From contig NZ_CP014801.1 of assembly GCF_001969385.1 (NCBI RefSeq), positions 38,838 through 102,837 of the forward strand: 64,000 bases of DNA, in the 5' to 3' direction. The translations under genes were made by a program, and so were the position numbers. The DNA comes from Salipiger profundus. Its GTDB lineage: Bacteria > Pseudomonadota > Alphaproteobacteria > Rhodobacterales > Rhodobacteraceae. Below, in pieces: positions 34,301 to 43,076 of the stretch; the stretch's first letter is position 1; each line of letters opens with the position of its first letter. Under the pieces are notes generated by a model, which was not told the origin of the DNA, ran no database searches, and saw nothing but the letters and a program-made list of their open reading frames with translations.

Positions 34301-34636
34301 ATGTCAAATTCTACGGATTCCAATGGTGGGTTCGGTGACAGGTTACGTCAAGCCAGAGAGGCGCGAGGGATCAACCAAACGGAACTTGCGGCAAAGACCG
34401 GGTTACAACCATCAGCAATCGGCCATTTCGAGAAGGAGCGGCGCAAGCCTTCGTTTGCAAACATTCGGGCCCTCGCGAAGGCATTGAGCGTTACGTCAGA
34501 CTACTTGCTCGGAAGGACCAGTGACATGGCCGGGGCAACAACGGCTTTTCGCGGTGAAGAAAATTTGTCGGATGACGACCGAGAACACATCCAAATGATG
34601 ATTGATCTCATGAACCAGAGAAAGTCAGGTCGTTGA
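34301..34636 (+). CDS. CapH-like Xre-family repressor
   Basis: This 111-residue protein has a classical Xre helix-turn-helix at residues 12-65: LRQAREARGINQTELAAKTG, LQPSAIGHFEKERRKPSFAN and ALSVTSDYLLG. It lies divergent from the CBASS operon and directly before an ImmA/IrrE protease gene. Such HTH-protease pairs, called CapH and CapP, repress CBASS until DNA damage triggers cleavage of the repressor. GGGAG lies before the ATG. Its stop overlaps the TTG start of the protease gene. Confidence 0.8.
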   Translation: MSNSTDSNGGFGDRLRQAREARGINQTELAAKTGLQPSAIGHFEKERRKPSFANIRALAKALSVTSDYLLGRTSDMAGATTAFRGEENLSDDDREHIQMMIDLMNQRKSGR

Positions 34637-35520
34637 GCAAATTCCGAATTCATATGGCGCGGCGCCAAGGTGAACTCAAAGCAAAAGAAAAAGGCTATGA
34701 TGCTTTCCCCGTTGATCCGTTTGCGATTGCGGAGACCGAGGACATCTTTGTCGAGCCAAAGGATCCCGGCCGGGTTGGCGTGAGCGGCGGGATCATCTTC
34801 CATGATGAGAGCGTTGGCATTTTCTATGCGACCGATATCAAGAGCGAAGGATTTCGCAGGTTTACCGTGGCTCACGAACTTGGCCACTATTTTCTTGAGG
34901 GGCATCCCGAGGAAATTCTGAAGACTGCTCCGATCCACATGTCCAGGGCCGGGTTTTCACAAGGGACGAGTTCGATAGAGCTGGAGGCGGATCATTTTGC
35001 GTCTGGGCTGCTCATGCCATCGAAACTCGTGGGCGAGGTCATCGGGGGAAGCCGTGTCGGTCTGGATGGGATCATTGCGCTAAGCCAGCTGGCCGAGTGC
35101 TCGCTCACGGCCTCTGCCATCAGAGCCGCCGAATGTTGCGACTATCCGATGGCGGTTGTCGTCAGTTCTGGCGACAAGGTCGCATATGCGTTCTTGTCTG
35201 AAAGCTTCAAAAAGCTTGATAAGCTCTCATTCCTCAAAAAGGGCACTCCGCTACCACGAACCCATACCCTGCGGTTCAACGCTGATACGCAAAACATCCG
35301 GTCCGCGCGCTCGATATGTGGTCAGACCAGTCTTGCTGAATGGTTCTCTTGCAGGCGACGGCTTACGTTGGATGAAGAAGTCATCGGTCTCGGTGCTTAT
35401 GGCTTCACCCTTACCGTCCTTTCCAGCGAAGAACTTGCCGACGACCCTGATGACGAAGCTTACGAAGAGGAAGCCCTATTGATAGAGAGCTGGACTCCCA
35501 AGTTCGCTCGAGGTCGCTAA
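34633..35520 (+). CDS. CapP-like ImmA/IrrE metalloprotease
   Basis: This 295-residue protein has the ImmA/IrrE zinc motif HELGH at residues 81-85 and the downstream Glu in SIELEADHFASGLLMP. The TTG start at 34633 overlaps the HTH gene stop; ATG 34654 is an alternative seven codons later. CapP-type proteases cleave the partner repressor when activated by single-stranded DNA. The C-terminal 130 residues probably sense the signal. A short hairpin (ACTTTTC/GAAAAGT, 35551-35567) follows the stop. Confidence 0.8.
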   Translation: MSKFRIHMARRQGELKAKEKGYDAFPVDPFAIAETEDIFVEPKDPGRVGVSGGIIFHDESVGIFYATDIKSEGFRRFTVAHELGHYFLEGHPEEILKTAPIHMSRAGFSQGTSSIELEADHFASGLLMPSKLVGEVIGGSRVGLDGIIALSQLAECSLTASAIRAAECCDYPMAVVVSSGDKVAYAFLSESFKKLDKLSFLKKGTPLPRTHTLRFNADTQNIRSARSICGQTSLAEWFSCRRRLTLDEEVIGLGAYGFTLTVLSSEELADDPDDEAYEEEALLIESWTPKFARGR

Positions 35521-35924
35521 CGTAGCCTTAATCTCTGGACGTGGGTCCGCACTTTTCTTCGAAAAGTAGATCGGTTGCGATCTGCTGGCCCGGCTGCGGT
35601 ACAAAGACTTGATCGCTTCTGGGTTGCGGTCTCCGCGTCCAGGGCGCCACATACTTTCGTGACCACGGAGATTTTACTGGTGACGTTCGATCTGCAGAGC
35701 CTGCGGGACCTGCCGGAACTGTGATGTCCGAAATGTGTTGTAATCTTCGAACAAGCGAAGCCGCCCGTTTTCAATTGGTCGGGCTTTGACTTTCAATCAG
35801 TCGCAGGTTTGGCCCAACCTGAAATGCACAGGTACACGCGCTACTGGCTGAAGCTTGAAGAACCGTGGGTAGTGCATCTTCGGCGGGGAGGATGGAAATC
35901 GAAACGTTGGATTTGCACCGATCA
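35521..35924. other. Intergenic stretch, no gene seen
   Basis: Between the convergent protease gene and the TPR-PIN gene I find no supported frame. A 7-base hairpin (ACTTTTC/GAAAAGT) at 35551-35567 lacks a following T run, so it is not a convincing terminator. Confidence 0.45.
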
Positions 35925-38900
35925 TTACTCAGTTGTTGTGGGATTACAGTGTAGGAAATGACCTCGTGTCCATTCGCGTGCATATCGTCGAACACGATCG
36001 TCACCACATCTCACGGTGAACGCCTCAACGATCTGGTCTGTTGCAATTCCATTCAACCGCACTAGCGCACGAAGCACATGACTAGTGGCAGATTGTGCCT
36101 CAAGCGAAGTAAGCACTTGAAACGCAAGATCTGCAAAGGCGGACGCGACTATGAGATGGCTATTCGGTTCGGCATTTTGCCCGCCCAAACATCTTGCCAG
36201 AAACTGAAAACCCCCTTTCTTGTCAGAGTGATCAGCTCGGAACGCTGCCAACAGTAGGTTGGCATTCACCGAGAGAACCCCGCAGCCCTGCACCGCCAGG
36301 TACATCATGCTCCTTGCATGGTGCTCCCTGTCGATGGCTTCGACCTCGAGCAGATGATCCAATAGCGCATCGATCCCGACCGCGTTCAGACCCGCGATCT
36401 CACATGCGACCTGTCGGAACCGAAGATCGAGGGATAACACTGTTCCGCCCTCCCGGGTCGCAACGGAAACGGTGTCAAACTGGTCTCCAAGGAGATCGGC
36501 CAATTGCCGAACCTGCGCGTCTTGGAATTTGGGCATTCCAATTCCGACCGAAGTTACGCTTTTGCCGATCTTTGCAACGACGTCATCGATTTCTGCTCGC
36601 TGCGAGTTCCGCGCATCTTCAGAGTGAACTGTGCGAACGATATTCTCACCTTCCGAGTGCAACGTCATCGACTCCGAACCAGCTTCCCCGATGCGTTCGG
36701 ACCAGGCGCGCAACTCATCGATTGCTGATACTGGGATCAAGACGCTTTCAAACGTGTTCGCGACACAGGTGAGAAGGTCCAATTTCGCTAGGACCCATGC
36801 CGTAATGCTATCAAGCACGAGCGGACCATGTGCGGCCACTCCAAGGTGGGCACGTTCTGCCGCCCGTTCGTGCGGATGGCCCGTCGCAACCAAGAAGGTG
36901 TAGCCAGCCTGTCCGAGGCTGAAGGCGATCTCCGGCAGACTTGCGGGCGACATTTGCGCCAAAGCGCCGAGCGGGAGCGGATGTTCCCGGTAGCTTGTGA
37001 AGAGCCGCTCAACGAAAGATCCCCTCTGGCGAATGACGTCGAGGATCGGTTCGATATCTTCATTGATCATCCGCATCGATTGGAAGGCCCGCTGATCCGG
37101 GAAGCGAGCCTGAAAAGAGGTCGAGAGCCTGTGGAAGAGGTGGAGTGTTTTCGGCTTGATCTCCGTCACCGTCCATTCTGACGGCTTGAGGCCTGTATCG
37201 GTGGTGAATCCACTTCCGACTGGCTGGCCTAGCGCCGCAGCAACGATTGCGTTCTTGGTGTCAAAATGCTGTCGGGTATGGTCCTCTTGGTTCGCAACGA
37301 TAAATTCGAACGGGTCACCATCGGGCCGCGTAAGGCGCACCCATGCTCCCAGTTCGACAACATCGTGTTGAGGGAGGGCCGGGGGGCGCTCATCGAACGC
37401 ATCCATCAACATCATCCCGAAGAAAGCCAGGCAAACCTCTGGATCGTCTTCATTATGTGTTACGATATCGTAGGCTTGCTCTAGGACATCGGCGCGTCCT
37501 CGACGCCACAGCAGTTGGATGAGATTGAGTTGGTCAATTGGTTCTCCCTCCAGTTCCTCGAGGGCGACTTCATCGAGCAGTTCATCTGCCCGTCGTTTCT
37601 GATTGGACCGGCCGAGAGCTTGCCAGAGCGCTAGAATGGTGTGCGCTTGGTTCGGCTCCAGATTCAGAGCTCGCTTGAACCATGGAACGGCCTCGCGTGC
37701 CTTCCCGATCGCAACAAAGAAGTGACCTCCGGCTCGTTGTAGGTCTACGTCGGTTTCAGCATGGCGACGTAGCTGCGAAAAGAAAGTCTCTCCAGACTGC
37801 CTGGGTTTCGATACGCGTGCATGCGCAACCGCCAGTCGAAAGCGCTCATGTCCAGGCACCTCAGGATTGACGTGCCCATCGAGGAGGTCGATCACGTCAT
37901 CCTGCCAATCCAACTTTGCAGCGGATTCCGCGAGTTTAAACCTCAAGAACCTGCTGTCTGGCGGCCCCATATCTAAAGCCCGCCGAACCAGATCTGCGGC
38001 GACATCGTCCATACCGGCTCGCTTGCAGAGCTGGCTCGTCGTCAGCATTGATGCGGAATCCTGGATCTCTTCGGCAATCGCAAGAATTGCTTCAGCATTA
38101 TTCGACTGAGACGTCTCAATTGCTCTGAGCACCTCGAGAAGGGTGTCCACCGGAATCTCGGAGGGCCGTTCAATGTCTTCCGGGTTCATCTCAACGACTA
38201 AGATGGCTTGGGCCCAATCGCGTTCGCGAATGGCCCACTCCAATTGCATGATGGCCTTATCTTCGAATGGCAGCTGAAAGACGCGATCAAGTATGTCCTG
38301 ACGACCAAGGTCCAGCGCCACGGCCGCGACGATCGTCCGGCTGGCTTCGTCTTCGATCAGCGCGTCAATCGACGGCTCGAGTAGTTCCATGGCTCGTTCC
38401 GGCTCATTCGCGATGCGAAACCCGGTGATGGCATTCTGAAGAAGCGAGATATGTGTCTTGTGGGCGGGGACCTCTGTCATGAGCAAGGTCGTCCAAAGAT
38501 CTGCTAAATTCTCGGCAGCCTCCTCGGCGCGACGCCGAACCTCGGCGGCCTGGGCAATGCTCGACGATGGAGCAAGCAGCACTTCCACGGCTTCATCGAG
38601 AACGGCTTCAGCGGCGTAGCGTCTGGCAGGGCGAGATTCCGGATATGCAGCGATCGTGTCGCGCGCCTTCGCTTTCCAGCCAGCATCATCACGCGCCCGA
38701 AGGACGTTCAATGTGGTTAGCATGACCTGTTCATCATGCCGAACAGAGACTGGCACGTCGTCCAAATAGGAAAGGTCTGCTCCTATTGCTCCATTCGCCT
38801 GGACAAAGTTTATCCAATGGTGCGGCGTGTCCGGATGTTCATCCAAAAGCTCTTGGGCAATCCGGACCGCGGCCTCCAACTCCTCGCGAATTAGGAAACC

Positions 38901-39488
38901 CGTGACGGCATTACTGCGAATTTTCGGGGAGATTGTATCAAGCTCATAGGCTCGGAGAAAAAGAGCGCTAGCCTGATCTTCCTGCCCGAGATGAAGATAG
39001 CAGTTTCCTCTCAACGAAGCGATTTTCGCGTGCCATTCAGGATCGTCCTGTATGGACGGACCGCCTTTCTCAACTGCATCAAAGATACCAAGGGCCGTGA
39101 CATACTTCCGCTCCTCAATCAGCTTACGCCCAGGTTGGAGAACCAGGTCACTGAAGTCAGTCCGGACGGCTTCGAGGCGCGTATTCTGTTCGACGATCTC
39201 CAGTCTCGTTGAAATTCCATTCAGTTGCTCGGTGGTCCCGTCTTCGAGTTCAAGCTGCCGCAGTTCCTGTCTGGCAATACGATTGTCCTGTTCGTTCAAC
39301 TTCTCAGAGACATCCGAATGCCATTTCGCCGTTTTGCGATCTCGCTCTGATGGGAGGACGTGTCGACCAATAGTTGCGAGCGGCCCTCCGACAGCCGGGA
39401 CAGCTGAAACTACTGCATCCAAGGCGTTGCGGTAGCCTTCGGAGGCCTTGGTCATCTCTTCTGGGGGGCGGATTTTCTTGCTCGACAT
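35925..39488 (-). CDS. TPR protein with GreA/B-C-like and PIN-like domains
   Basis: This very large cytoplasmic protein has 1187 residues. An N-terminal coiled-coil-like part (residues 50-110) leads into an all-helical TPR-like array from about 120 to 700, with units such as LRGNCYLHLGQEDQASALFL. Residues about 705-785 resemble the C-terminal domain of GreA/GreB (VVELGAWVRLTRPDGDPFEF, then KNAIVAAALGQPVG). A PIN-like region starts near 885 with LVLDSITAWVLAKLDLL and VLIPVSAIDELRAW. This combination (TPR, GreA/B-C, PIN) recalls proteins proposed as conflict systems. Its neighbours are a CBASS unit and an ImmA operon. The role is not proven; it could cut RNA under a sensed stress. Confidence 0.7.
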   Translation of the reverse strand: MSSKKIRPPEEMTKASEGYRNALDAVVSAVPAVGGPLATIGRHVLPSERDRKTAKWHSDVSEKLNEQDNRIARQELRQLELEDGTTEQLNGISTRLEIVEQNTRLEAVRTDFSDLVLQPGRKLIEERKYVTALGIFDAVEKGGPSIQDDPEWHAKIASLRGNCYLHLGQEDQASALFLRAYELDTISPKIRSNAVTGFLIREELEAAVRIAQELLDEHPDTPHHWINFVQANGAIGADLSYLDDVPVSVRHDEQVMLTTLNVLRARDDAGWKAKARDTIAAYPESRPARRYAAEAVLDEAVEVLLAPSSSIAQAAEVRRRAEEAAENLADLWTTLLMTEVPAHKTHISLLQNAITGFRIANEPERAMELLEPSIDALIEDEASRTIVAAVALDLGRQDILDRVFQLPFEDKAIMQLEWAIRERDWAQAILVVEMNPEDIERPSEIPVDTLLEVLRAIETSQSNNAEAILAIAEEIQDSASMLTTSQLCKRAGMDDVAADLVRRALDMGPPDSRFLRFKLAESAAKLDWQDDVIDLLDGHVNPEVPGHERFRLAVAHARVSKPRQSGETFFSQLRRHAETDVDLQRAGGHFFVAIGKAREAVPWFKRALNLEPNQAHTILALWQALGRSNQKRRADELLDEVALEELEGEPIDQLNLIQLLWRRGRADVLEQAYDIVTHNEDDPEVCLAFFGMMLMDAFDERPPALPQHDVVELGAWVRLTRPDGDPFEFIVANQEDHTRQHFDTKNAIVAAALGQPVGSGFTTDTGLKPSEWTVTEIKPKTLHLFHRLSTSFQARFPDQRAFQSMRMINEDIEPILDVIRQRGSFVERLFTSYREHPLPLGALAQMSPASLPEIAFSLGQAGYTFLVATGHPHERAAERAHLGVAAHGPLVLDSITAWVLAKLDLLTCVANTFESVLIPVSAIDELRAWSERIGEAGSESMTLHSEGENIVRTVHSEDARNSQRAEIDDVVAKIGKSVTSVGIGMPKFQDAQVRQLADLLGDQFDTVSVATREGGTVLSLDLRFRQVACEIAGLNAVGIDALLDHLLEVEAIDREHHARSMMYLAVQGCGVLSVNANLLLAAFRADHSDKKGGFQFLARCLGGQNAEPNSHLIVASAFADLAFQVLTSLEAQSATSHVLRALVRLNGIATDQIVEAFTVRCGDDRVRRYAREWTRGHFLHCNPTTTE

Positions 39489-39739
39489 GACGCCTGGTGT
39501 TCTTGGTTTGTCCTATTGATATCGCGCCCAGATGCGGTTTTCCACCAAGATCACCTAGGTTTTGTTGAGGCCAGCACTGAGACGGAAATAATGATGAGAA
39601 GTTCCCAAGTTTGACTCAGAACTCCGCCTCACAGCGCCTAGAAAACGTAAATGCAAAAACGTTCGTGCTATGGTTTAGCGCAAGTAGAAAAGAAGATGAG
39701 CGCCATAAGCTCAGTGCAGACGTCGAACGCGGTGCGGCA
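39489..39739. other. Promoter region of the TPR-PIN gene, no gene seen
   Basis: This AT-richer gap lies between the start of the TPR-PIN gene and the end of the four-gene HTH-ImmA operon, both on the minus strand. No gene is supported. It should hold the promoter of the large gene. Confidence 0.4.
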
Positions 39740-40054
39740 TCAAGAGATTTTAGGGTTATCGGCCTCATACCATTCCCTGATGGTTCTAGTGAGAGTTGAC
39801 AGTGCAAAGCCTCGGCTCATACGCACATCCAGCGAAGCAAATTCTTCGTCGAATTTCACGACATCTTCTCCAAAAGCTGTGAATTCAAACCTCCCACTAG
39901 AATACTCGTCATCGGGATCGTAGCCCACCACGCGCCAGCTACCTATGACCTCACCGTCGCGAGTGATGACGTCGCCCTGCGACAAACTCTGGTCGTATCC
40001 GCTTTGCAGCCACTCATCGTGGCCGATGAAGTTGATCGGGTAAGTTAGGTCCAC
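39740..40054 (-). CDS. Small unknown acidic protein, last gene of the HTH-ImmA operon
   Basis: This 104-residue frame is not recognised. It is acidic and shows a pattern of alternating hydrophobic residues (VIGSWRVVGYDPDDEYSSGR, FEFTAFGEDVVKFDEEFASL), suggesting a beta-rich fold, then a C-terminal helix RTIREWYEADNPK. It lies 15 bases after the preceding small gene and in the same orientation, so it probably belongs to that operon. Possible role: partner or immunity protein. No function is assigned. Confidence 0.55.
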   Translation of the reverse strand: MDLTYPINFIGHDEWLQSGYDQSLSQGDVITRDGEVIGSWRVVGYDPDDEYSSGRFEFTAFGEDVVKFDEEFASLDVRMSRGFALSTLTRTIREWYEADNPKIS

Positions 40055-40069
40055 GAGGTGTTTCTATCC

Positions 40070-40276
40070 CTATCGGTTAACGTTGTCTTTCTTGGATTTG
40101 TCGGGATTGTCACGGGCGTATTCACGGCCATTTATCTTCACGACGTGTGCATCAGGATGTTCGCCTCTTTTGATTTCGGCCACAACGTTTCTTCGGGGAA
40201 CGTTTTTTCGCTTTCCGATGTCGTAGTGTTCGTTGCGCCCACCAGGGCCATCGTTCTTGCCTTTAATTTTGGTCAT
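40070..40276 (-). CDS. Small basic DUF3892-like protein
   Basis: This 68-residue protein is short and basic: GPGGRNEHYDIGKRKNVPRR, then AEIKRGEHPDAHVVKINGRE and YARDNPDKSKKDNVNR. The end (a Tyr, NPD and DN pattern) resembles DUF3892-type small proteins, where the form is Y-x-x-T-x-x-D followed by DN. It lies two bases after the HTH-ImmA gene, which supports a functional link. I could not confirm the family. Confidence 0.5.
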   Translation of the reverse strand: MTKIKGKNDGPGGRNEHYDIGKRKNVPRRNVVAEIKRGEHPDAHVVKINGREYARDNPDKSKKDNVNR

Positions 40277-40278
40277 TT

Positions 40279-41427
40279 CTACTCCTGCCTTGCGCTCTTT
40301 AACTGGATCACATTCGAGCCAGTGGTTTCCAACACACGTCCGAAAATCTCTTGCTCGCCCATGCGCGGCAAAGACAGTCTGCGGCGAACTTGCTGCAGCA
40401 AGAGCTCACCTCCACCCTCGATTGCATCAATTGCCCTTCGGAGCATGCGGGGTTTTTCTAAAGGCATCTCCTTGTCGAAAGGCTCGCCGCGTTTTCCTCG
40501 GTAACCGTTCTTCGACGCACGAATGTTCAGCGCACGGGCCCACTCGGAGTCACAAACGCCAAGGTCCTGAGCCCGTCTGATCTGGGCGAGAATTGAAATG
40601 CCCCACTCTTGTTTGTGTGATGCGAATTCCTCCAGTGACGGATACTGCACTGCTTTTAGGAAAGCGTCTCTGGGAAACAGCAGAGCACCTGCAAATCTGT
40701 GGGCTTGTTTCTCGATAGCTTGGTAGGTTTGCGGGTGACGAACCTCTTTCTCAGTCACAAAACCGAAATGGGCCAGCACATGGTATAGCTCGTGCGCAAG
40801 ATTAAACCGCATCCGCACTGCTGATGACTCAAGGGTATTTGCACCAACGACAGGCCGCTCAATGTGATCTGCCCAGCGAGAATACCCAGACTGTTTACTG
40901 TTCTCGATTTCGAAGGCTAGAACAGGGATACCCATGTTTTCCAAGGCGAGGCAAACATCCGGGATTGGATATGAGCCCAATCCCCAAACATCTCTACAAT
41001 GATCGGCCAAATCCTCAATCTGCTCGTTTGTGACACTGGCCCAGTTCGCGGGCCACTCGGCCAGCCGGGGAAGATTGAGGGCCGGGAAGTCAACATACTC
41101 AGAAAGAACGGAGAAAGCCTCTGCGGCCCATTCAATTCTCTGCGACGTTTTACCTTGGGAGCGCAATGGTTCTGAGGCTTGCCGCCGCCAAAATACTGGC
41201 CCGCTCATAGGGGGCGGAGCAGGACGCAAGAAAAACTGCCTCGGGAACGACGTTTTTTCCGCAATAGCTTCAAATGTTTCTGCTCGCGGCAACGACGCCC
41301 CTGTTTCCAATGCCGTCAACGCATTGGGGGAGATTTCCAGCATACCGCTGAGCGCGGCTTTCGTAAGGCCATGAGCCTCTCTAGCTTGTGTCAGTCTTTC
41401 ACTGACGAAACCTTCCACTCTTTTCAT
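40279..41427 (-). CDS. HTH-ImmA/IrrE metalloprotease fusion
   Basis: This 382-residue protein joins a Xre helix-turn-helix (residues 8-60, REAHGLTKAALSGMLEISPN) to an ImmA/IrrE-type zinc protease. The zinc motif is HELYH at residues 212-216 with a later Glu in IEKQAHRFAGALLFP. Such fusions (COG2856 type) act as repressors or regulators that can be cut on a signal. Its start overlaps the upstream gene stop (ATGA at 41424-41427) and the DUF3892-like gene follows two bases later. The whole operon may be a regulated toxin or defence unit. Confidence 0.8.
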   Translation of the reverse strand: MKRVEGFVSERLTQAREAHGLTKAALSGMLEISPNALTALETGASLPRAETFEAIAEKTSFPRQFFLRPAPPPMSGPVFWRRQASEPLRSQGKTSQRIEWAAEAFSVLSEYVDFPALNLPRLAEWPANWASVTNEQIEDLADHCRDVWGLGSYPIPDVCLALENMGIPVLAFEIENSKQSGYSRWADHIERPVVGANTLESSAVRMRFNLAHELYHVLAHFGFVTEKEVRHPQTYQAIEKQAHRFAGALLFPRDAFLKAVQYPSLEEFASHKQEWGISILAQIRRAQDLGVCDSEWARALNIRASKNGYRGKRGEPFDKEMPLEKPRMLRRAIDAIEGGGELLLQQVRRRLSLPRMGEQEIFGRVLETTGSNVIQLKSARQE

Positions 41428-42143
41428 AGCTCAATGTCTCTTTTTCCCAAACCGCGCTTCAACGAAACGACGACTCGGTCCTCCTGTTTCGGGCGGGCTT
41501 CTCCCGCCTTCTCAACTTGGGTCCATCCTAGAATGGAGCCCAACTCACCATTCATGACGTTGGCTTGGAAAAGCCACGATCCGAACGATGCATCTGGTAC
41601 GGCAAGACGCATCATGGCGAGCGAGGTGTCGCGCCTGTTGAAGTCGCCCACCCTCATGCCGTGCTGAATGACCACAAGCATTGTGTTTCGCGCATCAATC
41701 CTTTGGCGCCAGCCGTCGCCCAAGTCCATCTCAAGCTGGCGCAAAGCGAAATGTGAAGCAGCAAGATCCGCTTTGTATGCGGCGCGCTCTGGCCGGGCCC
41801 TTAGGTTGTCGATTGGTTCTGCAAGGACGAGCAGTTGGCCAAGTTGGCCCACCACGATCCTCTGCCCGTTGCATGGCAATGTTTTCACCTGATACGGCGC
41901 GCGATGGTCGGTACAGGACCTCACCAGAGCTCTCATCCCGTTGTCGCGACGGCTATCACGAACGGCTTGGAGATCAACAGGGTCCCACTCCATACTCGGT
42001 CGCTGGACCACGAACCCTCCTGGCGGCTTTGCTATTTGATCATACGCAGCGGCATAGCCACCCCTCAATGCATCAAGCATTGTGTCAATGAACGGCTCGC
42101 GAAGGTCCCGCTGGAGCAAGTTGAGGATTTCTGTGTCGTGCAT
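41424..42143 (-). CDS. Unknown first gene of the HTH-ImmA operon
   Basis: I do not recognise this 239-residue protein. It begins with a helical part (LQRDLREPFIDTMLDALRGG), has a middle beta-like region (YQVKTLPCNGQRIVVGQLGQ, then LLVLAEPI) and ends with a basic tail. The start is uncertain: ATG 42143 lacks a clear ribosome site, and the frame stays open upstream to about 42323. Its stop overlaps the HTH-ImmA start, so the pair is translationally coupled. In comparable layouts the partner of an HTH-ImmA protein is the toxic or sensing component, but no evidence in the sequence shows that here. Confidence 0.55.
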   Translation of the reverse strand: MHDTEILNLLQRDLREPFIDTMLDALRGGYAAAYDQIAKPPGGFVVQRPSMEWDPVDLQAVRDSRRDNGMRALVRSCTDHRAPYQVKTLPCNGQRIVVGQLGQLLVLAEPIDNLRARPERAAYKADLAASHFALRQLEMDLGDGWRQRIDARNTMLVVIQHGMRVGDFNRRDTSLAMMRLAVPDASFGSWLFQANVMNGELGSILGWTQVEKAGEARPKQEDRVVVSLKRGLGKRDIEL

Positions 42144-42642
42144 CAGATCGGCCCGTGGATCAAAGTAATGCGGAATATCACACAAAAAACACCAAGTGAC
42201 AAGGCGCCGAGCACGTGAAATGAAGATTGGTACCTGCCAGCGATGGCATTCGTAAATTCTCTCGTCTAATGTCCGTGCGCAGTTTGGATGCGACCTCGTA
42301 ATTGCAAGACCTCTTCCAGCCAATCAAAGACGAATGTCTGCGTCCTCGCAGAGAAGAATGCCGCTTGGCAAATGCAGCGTATGGCCGTTTGTCGCCTTCG
42401 ACCTTCCGTGTTCACGAACACCGGCGCGGAAGTGCCACCCTGTGCATAGCGAACTTCGAGGAAGTGCCTAAGTACTTTCTGTTACTCGCGGTTCGACACG
42501 AAGGCGATTCGCAGCTACGAACTCAACCGCCAGCTCGGTAACGAAAATGGCTTCTCCTATTGACCTGAACGTCTTTGCAGGTCGCCTGTTGGCCAGCCTT
42601 TTTGAGGGTTCAAAAAGTGCTGCAGCGTTGCGGGGCCGATTC
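42144..42642. other. Intergenic stretch before tRNA-Leu, no gene seen
   Basis: About 500 bases lie between the unknown operon and the tRNA genes. The upstream extension of the previous frame is the only candidate coding sequence and lacks a start signal. The promoter of the HTH-ImmA operon should be here. The region borders the 3' end of tRNA-Leu, a common site for island integration. Confidence 0.45.
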
Positions 42643-42728
42643 TGGTGCGGACAGCGGGACTCGAACCCGCACGCTCGATTGAGCAGGAGATTTTAAGTCT
42701 CCGGTGTCTACCATTCCACCATGTCCGC
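42643..42728 (-). tRNA. tRNA-Leu (UAA)
   Basis: The minus strand folds as a class II leucine tRNA: acceptor GCGGACA pairs with TGTCCGC, the anticodon loop is CTTAAAA with anticodon UAA, a long variable arm follows, and the T arm is GGGTTCGAGTCCC. The 3' CCA is encoded at 42643-42645. Its 3' end faces the defence island. Confidence 0.9.
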
Positions 42729-42729
42729 G

Positions 42730-42805
42730 TGGTGCCTCGGGCAGGATTCGAACCTGCGACCTAACCGTTATGAGCGGTCAGCTCTAACCGCTGAGCTACC
42801 GAGGC
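42730..42805 (-). tRNA. tRNA with CAU anticodon (Met or Ile2)
   Basis: The minus strand folds into a 76-base tRNA with acceptor GCCTCGG/CCGAGGC, D arm TAGCTCAGCGGTTAGAGC, anticodon loop CTCATAA and T arm GCAGGTTCGAATCCTGC, ending in an encoded CCA. CAU may mean elongator Met or lysidine-modified Ile2; the acceptor stem is unusual for both. It lies one base before tRNA-Leu, so the two should be co-transcribed. Confidence 0.85.
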
Positions 42806-42933
42806 ACATGGGGATCACTGAATGAGCGAATTCGGTGTCTTGCTCAAGGGTCTTAGGGTCAGCTTGGCGAGTTTTCTGGGCTTCCGCTGGACGGATGCCG
42901 AAAGGCACTTCGTGTCAGTGATATGAAAAAGTA

Positions 42934-42945
42934 AAAGCAAGCTTT
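42934..42945 (+). promoter_or_regulatory. Shared leader motif, copy 1 (before ardC)
   Basis: AAAGCAAGCTTT, a perfect palindrome followed by GGG. The same arrangement, with A/G-rich sequence before it, recurs before four backbone genes. Confidence 0.5.
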
Positions 42946-43076
42946 GGGTTTTGCCGGATCCGGAGTCACAGGGTGGGGGTCTGGCAGGGTTCTGGACGGA
43001 CCCTGCCGTCCCCTCCAAGGGTGTTTCCCTGACGGTACCTCCGGGTCTGCACACTTACCAGACATCGGAGATCATC

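Noticed and set aside
42302..42541. Possible gene of 79 codons before the tRNAs
   Set aside because: There is no ribosome site or recognised pattern, and it lies opposite the likely promoter of the HTH-ImmA operon.
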